64,000 nt of DNA from Aedes albopictus (taxonomy: Eukaryota; Arthropoda; Insecta; Diptera; Culicidae), in NCBI RefSeq assembly GCF_035046485.1, contig NC_085137.1, positions 456,005,004-456,069,003 on the forward strand, given 5' to 3'. Below the pieces are notes generated by a model that worked only from the letters and a program-made list of their open reading frames with translations, searched no databases and was not told where the DNA came from. The position numbers were made by a program, and so were the translations under genes. Of this stretch, positions 56,267 through 64,000 are shown piece after piece; position 1 is the first letter of the stretch, and the number at the start of each line of letters is the position of its first letter.

Positions 56267-56460
56267 CAGTGATCCTCAGGCCCATTTTTTCAACTGCTCG
56301 TATTGCAACACCTGGGTCGATTTATGAAACATTCAACACGTTATTCTTGATTATTTTTGGATTAGAACAGCTTCCTTAAGAAACACTGCAAAGTATTCTA
56401 CGGCAACATAGAGAACTAGGCATCACATGCGGCCCGCGGGCCGCACTTTGGTGACCGCGG
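56267..56460. mobile_element. 194-bp hAT MITE
   Basis: It starts CAGTGATCCTCAGGCCCA. It ends in GCGGCCCGCGGGCCGCACTT, TGGTGACCGCGG, the typical hAT terminus in reverse with some decay. The 8-bp TSD AAGTAGAG is exact. Confidence 0.85.
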
Positions 56461-56468
56461 AAGTAGAG

Positions 56469-57260
56469 CATAGTTTTAAAAAATCCTACAAAATGTAGGA
56501 AGAAAAAACTTTTACACATCGAATTTGCACATTCAATTCAGAACACTCAAGATTCATAACATGTTTTGTCATTTCACAAGGTTTCGACTTGGTATTTCAT
56601 AAGGGTTCGTCGCTGAAATCCCGTTTATGTCACTTGAATGTAGGATTGCCTTCTCAGCCACTTTTGAATCTTACGGAAAGGTGATTCATCACCTCCACTG
56701 TCCTCTTCATTGTGGCATCAGCATCGCTCCAAGTCTTTCACTCTTCCATCAGAAAACACACTTTTTTCGCACTTGCCTTTTCGCAATAAATCGATTGTTA
56801 AGACCCCAACAACATTCAACAGATGCAAATCGCATGCATCACGAGCCGATTGCATCGCGTCGTTGTTTGTGGATTTGCATGTGCTCCAATGCAAAGAAAA
56901 ATAAAACAAACGGTTTCTAAAACACACTGAACGGGAACCGTCTCCTTCACATCACCACCGAACAAGTGTTTCCCAATCGGAAAGGATGTCACTTTTTTGT
57001 TCATTTGAATGTACCAGACAGACGACGACACCATTCATCAAGAGTTCGTATGAGACGGTATAATGCAACCAAGCACTGCGACACTGTGACTGTTAGCGGC
57101 CTCGTTCTTACGCGCGCGGATTGACTGAACCCGCCTTGGTGGGACGAATGTTTTAGCACTCGAGCGCGCGACGACGACGAAACTTTTGCCATCAACCCAG
57201 AGTCCCAGACCAGTTGCGTCTGATGTTGCAACGAATCGCTTTGAAACTCGATAAGAACAG
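56469..57260. other. GC-richer island, possible host control region
   Basis: CG-rich between 57090 and 57210 (ACGCGCGCGG, GAGCGCGCGACGACGACG). ORFs of 64-97 codons lie on both strands without domains. It could belong to a nearby host gene's 5' region; no exon can be supported. Confidence 0.3.
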
Positions 57261-57715
57261 ATAGAGAATCAAATGCATTTCATATCGAATCGTCATTTTC
57301 CTCAATGGCGCATTTTATATCATTTCTTCAGTTGATGAACACTAAAACAGTTTGTCGAGAAAAAGTCGATTGAAATTCTATAAATATAGAAATGTGGATG
57401 ATTGACTTGTTCCAGAACAGCGAAAACAACTCCATCTACGATGCAACCAGTTGATGGCTACGCTACACTTTACAGAAGCTCTGTTCTAGTTAAGGTGGAG
57501 AAAGGCGTAGGTAGTGGAGCTAGAACAAGAAATACGTTTCTTGGGTGAGTTTTGGTCTTATTATGTGTATAAAATATGGCATTGATAATGAGTGGGAAAC
57601 AGGTGGATCTCTTTTTTCCGCGTTTCGTCCACTGCTCTGGATGGCCGGGGCATTGGTATTCCATTCTCGCTACAAGTTCCCCGTACTAAATACACAGTAG
57701 GTAATAACCCTGTAG
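57261..57715. other. intergenic stretch, no gene seen
   Basis: Nothing recognised beyond short ORFs without motifs. Confidence 0.35.
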
Positions 57716-57815
57716 GGGAACTGTGGGTAAAATGAACAGGGTGGTGTTTTACTGCAATTAGCGTATTTCTGCAAGTTTTAACGATTGGATACTGTGTGAT
57801 AACGTAAATCATTAA

Positions 57816-58891
57816 CCTTCACGTACTCGACCCCCGACATCTCATTTTCAAAATGGTGGCATTTCGTCAATTTTCATCTGATTTTTTTTTAAGTCGCTCT
57901 TAATCGATCATAAATTGGTGGTAGTTTATTACACTCAAGTGGCCATATAGTATCCGGAACCATTCTGGAGATATTCCGGATTGTACTGGGGACAGGGGAT
58001 GGGGGAGTTGTCTGTTTTGCCAAATGACTAAAAGTGATTATTTCGTGTGTTATTGTGTTTGAGAGGCCCCCACGGATCCTGTTCCAGGTGTTCCGGAGCA
58101 GCCATATCAGTTGATACATACTTTTTGCTGCCCCATTCTTTCAAAACCATGAAGATTGATACGTTGCTAGGCATGTTTTGGTTGCAAACCAGAAATGTCC
58201 CCGATGACACCTCCGTGGAACCTCTGCTATATGGTCCAAAGTGGCCATATTAGTTAATACATACTTTAATCCATCGTATCTCACTCAGTCTTTCGAATTC
58301 ATGAAGTTTGATAATGTCGCACGGCATGTTTAGGTTGGAAACCAGAAGTGTCCCCAATGAGGCTCTGCGGAACCTGTCACGGGGATCCGAATGGGTCAAC
58401 TTATTTAAAAAAGACACTACACCGTCTTCAGCCAGAGGCTGCACAGACTGAACATTACATACACGAGACAACGGACAACACACATAACACCCAGTGGCCC
58501 AATGGAGAATTTTCCGTTCGACGAAAAGTTTTCCCCGACTGGAGCGGGAATCGAACCCGCACCGCGACTGACGCCGCTAACCGCACGGCCACGAAGCCCA
58601 AATCTGGTTATCGCAATTGTGTTTCACTGTTCACTACAAAAATTTCGCTGAAAATCGATGGTTCAAACACAATAACACACGAAATAATCACTTTTTACCA
58701 TTTTGGCAACCCCCTGACCCCAGCACAATCCGGAATATCGCCGGAATGGTTCCGGATAGTGCATGGGCACTTGAGTATAATAAACTTTCACCAATTTATG
58801 ATTAATTGAGGACGACTTCAAAAAAATCGGATGCAAATTGATGGAATGCCAGCATTTTGAAAATGAGTTTTTGGGGGTCGGGTACGTGAAG
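57816..58891. mobile_element. 1.08-kb palindromic piggyBac-like MITE, TTAA TSD
   Basis: The ends CCTTCACGTACTCGACCCCC and, on the other strand, CCTTCACGTACCCGACCCCC are flanked by TTAA (57812-57815 and 58892-58895). The arms mirror each other (CATTTTCAAAATGGTGGCAT, ATATCCGGAACCATTC, TGATTATTTCGTGTGTTAT). TTAA TSDs point to piggyBac (or Kolobok) mobilisation. A SINE sits in the right arm. Relatives are at 32208-32840 and 51770-54211. Confidence 0.92.
58407..58609 (-). mobile_element. tRNA-derived SINE, about 200 bp
   Basis: On the minus strand it starts GGGCTTCGTGGCCGTGCGG (A-box TGGCCGTGCGG, 58601-58591), has a B-box GGTTCGATTCC (58567-58557), and then a body with TTTTCCGTCG-like and TGTTCAGTCTGTGCAGCCTC to an A/T-rich 3' end at 58407. 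The RNA polymerase III boxes are intact. The matching piggyBac-like MITE at 32508 lacks it, which fixes the insertion. Confidence 0.88.
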
Positions 58892-58895
58892 GTTA

Positions 58896-59200
58896 AACTT
58901 CGGCTGATTTTGAACTTAAAAATTAAATAAACCATCTGATTTTAACGAAAACATCAAAAACCACTAAACAATTATGCTCTGAAGTAAAATTGAGCTTTTC
59001 TGAATTAAGGTCAATCAGTATATTTTTCGCAAATTATTCCAATAATGTACCTACTCCCAAAAGACAATGTTAAGTTGAAAAAAAAATCGGTTAAGTATTC
59101 AACAAAATTTTAGATACAACTTTTGAACCAGCTCGATTTGGGGGTAAAATGAACAGTTGGTTCAAACATTATCTATTTTTTTTCACTTTTTGGTTTTAGA
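58896..59200. other. Interior of outer element, no gene seen
   Basis: AT-rich, nothing recognised except GGGTAAAATGAACAG at 59143. Confidence 0.4.
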
Positions 59201-59453
59201 TCTATATATATAAAAATGCAGTGGCATACGTGGGACCGCGCATAACTTGTGAGCGGAAGGTCCGATTTTGGTCGTCTTAGTTTTGTTCTGTTAGTTTTCA
59301 CCCAAGGAAGGTTTATGAGGCATAAAACATGGAAAAATAGTTAGTTTTTGAAAATCGATCTTCCATACCGGGGACCGGGGATTTGGTCTTGACTAGAAAC
59401 TTAAAACGTCAAAAAACGCAGTAGGCAAGACAAAGTTTGCCGGGTACAGCTAG
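59201..59453 (+). mobile_element. Small non-autonomous Helitron, 253 bp
   Basis: It starts TCTATATATATAAAAATG after an A (59200) and ends GTTTGCCGGGTACAGCTAG before a T (59454). TC start, CTAG end, A/T insertion site and no TSD are Helitron hallmarks. Copies on the minus strand are at 18790-19476 and 22163-22445. Confidence 0.88.
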
Positions 59454-59810
59454 TTTTTTATAAAATAACAAAACAATACTTTTAAAATCGGTTTTTGTGC
59501 ACATGCAGAGTATGGATCAGGGTATCTCCTGATTTTTTTTCGTGATGGAAAATGTTTTTCGTTTTTGCAAAAACCATTTTTGAACAAAATTTTACAAAAA
59601 AATGGTTTCTGCAAAAATGGAAGACATGTTTCATCTCAAAAAAATTCAGAAGATACATTGATTCATACTCTACATGTGCACGAAAACCAGTTTTGAAAAT
59701 ATTACTTCGTTATTTAATAAAAAATCAAAAACCAAAAAAATGAGAAAATGCTTCCAGTTTCGCCTTAAACATTAAAACTAGTTTTTGAAGACATGTTCAT
59801 TTTACCCACA

Positions 59811-59996
59811 CTATTTTTCATGACTCTGTTTTTTTGCATTTTTTGTAATCGAAAATAATGTAACAAAACTGTATTTCTTATAAATTTTTTCTTCCAGAAC
59901 TCTTAGAATATATTACCATCTACGATATAACAGGGTAAAAAAGAAAGATTTTGTTATATTTCTATTAGAAACGACGACAAACGCTTAGGGTGTCAT
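59811..59996. other. spacer, no feature seen
   Basis: AT-rich. Confidence 0.35.
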
Positions 59997-60081
59997 TAGC
60001 GTGGCTCAAAATACCCCATGTCAAAAAGTTCGATGGGCCCCCTTCTTATTTCGTTCTATACGACGCCACGATGCTCATATA

Positions 60082-62513
60082 CACTGCGACCACTTTCTAT
60101 AGCCGCACCCTCAGTTTCACATGTCTAGCAATATCAAAGATAGAATCGATATGGAAAACAATATGCATCTGATAGTTATTGCAAAATATGATGTTTGCAA
60201 GCATAACTTTCTTCATGTGTATATTTTCCATATCAAAAATACAGTTTTTCGACAATTTGGGCGACCATTTTCTATAGCCGCACTTCGGGTTTTCCTTAGA
60301 TCAGCTGCTTATCATAAAGTATGCTCATAATTACTGCTTTAAACGACCAAATAAAGCTTATCAAGACCAAACCAAAGAAGTTTAACGAAATACTTAAGTA
60401 ACAAGGTCTTTTAATACGAGAAATAGGGCACAGACTTGGTAAACTGGTGTTTTATGGATAAGTTACACTAGTTTACAGCATTTTTGAACTCGGTAAGCTG
60501 ATGATCATTTTTAGTGTAGAATCATGCCCTGAGTTTGAAAACGCGAAAGAAAAAAAATACAGTAGAGCGGAAATTTTTTCGACTTTCCATACAAGGTTGA
60601 TGATTCGAAATCGATTTTTGTTCTATTTTTAAGCAAAGTCGCTCACTTCAAACATCTCATTCTCCGTAATCATTGCTCCGATTGAGCTGAAATTTTTACT
60701 GTAACTCGCCAACATATGATCTGTCAAATAAACGTCGAGAAAGAATTTTTAAATTGTTTTTTTCTTATTGAAAAAAATACATTTCTTCAAGAATTTTTGG
60801 GAATTTTTCTAAAATTTAACGAGTTCGTCCCTAAAACTCGCCAATATCTTGAATTTCATCAATCTGACGCAAAACCTGTAATCAGATGATCGAATGGTAT
60901 TGTATTCAGCTTTTAATTTATGGAAAAAGATTTAAAATTGGTTGAACAAAACGCAGTATATTTGAATTTAAGTAAATTGCATATTTTGTAAAGTTGTAAA
61001 ACTCGATATTGAGCTAAAACTCAAAAACTGTTCTACTTAAAATTTTTTGAAGGTCGGTTTCGAAATCAGGGCTAAATTGTGCTTCAAAAATTTTGGTCGT
61101 TGACAGAAGTTCACGACTTTCGTTTTATTTTGTAAACTTGTGTTATTAAAGATATCCCCAAAAAACTAAAAAAAATCGAACTAAATCTCAAGTATAAATG
61201 CTGCTGACTCAAAACAATCATTGCATTATACTTCCGATTTCAATTTTTTGCGTATAACCCTTACTAATCTAATTAAATTGTAAAAAAACGATTTTTTAAG
61301 CTTTTAAATGGAAAATTCATAAGTTTTCGTGTATCAATCCTGATGAAACTTGGAAAAGACATCGTATACAACATCAATATACAATGAAGATACTTCGGGA
61401 ATTCATCAAACTCAACTTGGAAGGTCAGCATTGTCTTCGCTACCATTTTTTTTTATTTATTCCTTGTTGGGTATATAAGTCACTGCGACCTGTTTTTAGA
61501 TCTATTGTGACAAATGCCCCAGTTTTGTTTAGCTATGTCAAGTTGACGTATCACCATTGGAGTTAGCAATAATCGCTACCATTTAAACATAAGATGAATA
61601 TTTTAAATTATGAAGACTAAAAGACGAACGATTTGTAATAACAGCTTTCCATCAATTTGACGATATTTGGTTAAGTAAAAATGATGTGTTTCTATCAAAA
61701 GATTTCAAATATAGATGTTCCTGTTCATTTTGGGGCAAAAGAAAAGAAAGGGGTTATGATTGTAGTCTTCCTGTAGTTCTGGTTGATTTTATATCATAAA
61801 TTGTAAAATTGGGCTAAATTTAGTGAAGTGCTGGCGCAAAATTAACCTCTTGCATCCATTAGGATTATTTAAATCTGTATTCATGAGGATCATTAGCAAC
61901 TGTTTAGTTGAATTTTCAGTGATATAATGTCATAAATATTGCGTATTCATCCAAATAAAGCGAATATTAGGCTAAATTTAATTCTAAAGTTCCAGAAAAG
62001 TGATTGTTAAATTGGTATTACAGCCTTAAATCTTTTAGAAATCATCCAAGAAATCATGTTTCATATAAATATTGCCGATAGGAAGCAATACAATATATTT
62101 GTCAACTTAAAGTATTGTTTTTGTGATTTAAAGAGAACTTTTAAGTAAAAATGGTGAAAGTTAACTAGTTTTTTGTACTAAGAAAACTAATTGGTTGATT
62201 TTTTCATTGCTTTTCGTTAGTTTTATTTCCAATTTGCTTAATTTTGTCATTTGAGACAGTTTGATCAAATGATTTCTTATAAAAAATCTGATTACCGAAG
62301 AAGAACCCGTAGTGCGGCTATAGAAAATGGTCGCCCAAATTATGGAAATAACGTGTTTTTCGCTTAACAAACAAATAGTTTACAATACTTATTCATGTAA
62401 ATCATATATTTTACAAACACTAGTTGATACACATCGTTCCACATATCGAATGAATCGTAAAAATTGCTAGAAGTGCGAAATCGTGGGTGCGGCTATAGAA
62501 AGTGGCCGCAGTG
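60082..62513. mobile_element. 2.43-kb TA-flanked element with CACTGCGRCC ends
   Basis: The left end CACTGCGACCACTTTCTATA and, on the other strand, CACTGCGGCCACTTTCTATA, followed by GCCGCACC, have TA on both sides (60080-60081 and 62514-62515). The end motif TTTCTATAGCCGCAC is repeated about 190 bp inward on both arms (60272 and 62330). The 1.9-kb interior has no coding domain. A TA TSD suggests Tc1/mariner-type mobilisation. Confidence 0.9.
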
Positions 62514-62550
62514 TATGTTAAATGTTTAGCTCAATCCGTTAACATTTGGC

Positions 62551-62804
62551 CACAGACAAACAGACGGCTCACTCTACTCACTTCTCATCGTTACCCTTTT
62601 TAACGGTTAGTTCAAATATTTCGTAGTTCGCAAATCGCTCGGTCACGTCGCTCGCATCGTTTTTGCTCTTGTTTGACATTTGCTCACTACCTCCACCTAC
62701 TGAGTGGTTTGCGTAACACAGCTTGGTTAGCATTGGGCGATTATGTTTTCATGACGATGATTTTTGTCGCTATTTGTTCCAAGTAATACGTCTGTTTGTC
62801 TGTG
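62551..62804. mobile_element. 254-bp MITE with 7-bp TSD ATTTGGC
   Basis: The ends CACAGACAAACAGACG and their exact complement are flanked by ATTTGGC at 62544-62550 and 62805-62811. Same family as 47156-47415. Confidence 0.92.
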
Positions 62805-63409
62805 ATTTGGCGGTGCTAAACTCGTTTGAAGTTTGTATGAAAGTTTATATGGAAAACATCGTTTTTTGCATTTTTCTCGTGAGGGGCACTATTTTCCCTT
62901 AAATCACATAACCATTTATATAGAACTATAGCCTTACATGTGCCGAAAAACTTTGTCGAAGGCCGCAAAGTCATCCGAAGCTTCTGAGAAAAGATATTAC
63001 ATGTAGACCATATGGTGGTGCTTAACCTTTAACATGTAAAGGAATAACAATAGCAATAAAATCTCATTGAATGGGCATGTATTGTCTACGGTATAGCTTT
63101 TTTACAAGTGTTTGATCACGTTGTGGTCTTCGACAAAGTTTTTCGGTGTATCCTAGGCTCTATTTCTATTGAATCGATTACGTGATTTAAGAAAACATAG
63201 TGCCCCTTACGAGAAAAATGCAAAAAAAAACGGTGTTTTTCCTTATAAACTCTTATACAAACTTCAAACAAGTTTAGCAACACCCAAATGTTAACGGATG
63301 GAACTGAAAATGTGACCAGAGCATCGTGGCGTCATATAGAACGAAATAAGATGGGGGCCCATCGAACTTTTTGACGTGTGATTTTTCCTTACAAGCTTGA
63401 GCCACCCTA

Positions 63410-64000
63410 GTGTTCATATTACCCCCACTATAGTAGCATTACCCGAAAGCCAACATCGCATCACTCAGTGATGGTGCACACAAAATGCGTAACAGTTGTA
63501 CATTAGAAAAATCAGTTCTTACCCTCTTCTGTTCTATAGTTTTGCAAATGATACGATTTTGTGGACGCAAGAGCGGGTGTTACCGAAACCGAACATTTCC
63601 TTGAAATAGCTACCGTAAAATGGGGTGTTAAGGGACGGACAAATTTTTCGTCCCCATTAATTCATGGGTTCTACTTCTTAAAACTTTCAGGAAAAGCAGT
63701 CCGATCATTGTCTTGCTGCCTGCTACGCGTATAGATTACAAAATTTGACAATTTTTTGGAGAAATTTCAGATATTTAACAAAATGTGCGAATTTTTGAAA
63801 ATTATGAAAATGGGGTGTTAAGAAATTAAGGGGAAGGAATGTAAAAGTTCTTATATTTCAAAGAAAGATAAAAATTGATTGATTGTAAACAGTGATTGTA
63901 ATATTTCTTGAACATCACCGAAAAAGATTATCATAGTCCTGAAGGTGCAGGGACAGTTTCATTGTCATCTACCTTTGTGAATGAGTTTTTTTTTTGTTAA
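63410..64000. other. Right end of window; start of another repeat likely
   Basis: The words AAAATGGGGTGTTAAG recur at 63618 and 63809, so a repeat family copy probably runs past the edge. No gene seen. Confidence 0.4.

Larger units (their letters stand above)
57722..59810. mobile_element. Outer element with TGTGGGTAAAATGAACA inverted ends
   Basis: TGTGGGTAAAATGAACA at 57722-57738 is exactly inverted at 59794-59810. A related word (GGGTAAAATGAACAG) occurs at 59143. It encloses the TTAA element 57816-58891 and the Helitron 59201-59453. The true ends and TSD are not resolved. Confidence 0.6.
59997..63409. mobile_element. Foldback MITE (8-bp-TSD type) expanded by two insertions
   Basis: The ends TAGCGTGGCTCAA and, on the other strand, TAGGGTGGCTCAA carry arms that mirror over GTCAAAAAGTTCGATGGGCC and TTTCGTTCTATA-GACGCCAC. 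The flanks GTGTCAT and GTGTTCAT are near-identical. Removing 60082-62513 and 62551-62804 leaves about 720 bp, close to the 702 bp of 50624-51325. It shares the loop words GGTGGTGCTTAAC and TTTAACATGTAAAGGAATAA with that copy. Confidence 0.88.

Noticed and set aside
58557..58609. Functional tRNA gene
   Set aside because: Only the A- and B-box head is tRNA-like. A SINE body follows and there is no complete cloverleaf.
58348..58809. 153-residue protein on the plus strand
   Set aside because: The frame runs through the antisense of a SINE and a palindromic MITE arm.

Overview
This AT-rich eukaryotic window reads as a transposon graveyard from a mosquito genome, most likely a culicine such as Aedes. 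The basis is the mix of families: an intact BEL/Pao LTR retrotransposon, RTE-like and R1/LOA-like non-LTR elements, tRNA-derived SINEs, a mosquito-type mariner (D37E-like), small Helitrons and many foldback MITEs with clear target-site duplications (TSDs). The species call is an inference. I found no intact host gene, rRNA, functional tRNA or CRISPR array.

Left part (1-18 kb): a minus-strand RTE-like copy runs off the left edge (1-2297). It is followed by a palindromic MITE, a hAT-type element with a perfect 8-bp TSD (2950-3508), a tRNA-headed SINE, a minus-strand retroposon, a non-LTR RT tail fragment, and an R1/LOA-like element (about 8015-15250). The R1-like element is split by a second RTE-like copy (10049-14727). 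That copy was itself hit by two elements with CCCAAG termini and 2-bp TSDs (10320-10486 and 11056-12583). A 145-170-bp tandem repeat follows at about 16.0-16.66 kb.

Middle part (18-33 kb): a 9.15-kb interval, 18183-27332, has hAT-like ends with TAATCGATTA subterminal repeats and an exact 8-bp TSD. It holds Helitron fragments and two oppositely oriented fields of degenerate GAATTCC-rich minisatellite. After it come a near-perfect 1.19-kb palindrome (28325-29515), a mariner pseudogene broken by two tandem 324-bp MITEs, and a piggyBac-like MITE copy.

BEL region (33.2-50.6 kb): near-identical LTRs (33215-33693 and 50079-50558) bound a minus-strand element with an uninterrupted 1,777-codon gag-pol (33756-39089). 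Its leader is swollen by two foldback insertions, 39281-45925 (arms made of about 145-bp satellite units) and about 46290-49265. The leader also carries four copies of a 42-bp motif that holds a splice-donor-like sequence on the element's sense strand.

Right part (50.6-64 kb): nested foldbacks can be unpacked layer by layer from TSDs of 8 bp, 7 bp, TTAA or TA. Removing the inner insertions from 59997-63409 leaves about 720 bp, close to the 702-bp relative at 50624-51325. No functional pathway is encoded. The biology here is insertion, nesting and decay, with the BEL element as the only coding unit that looks intact.
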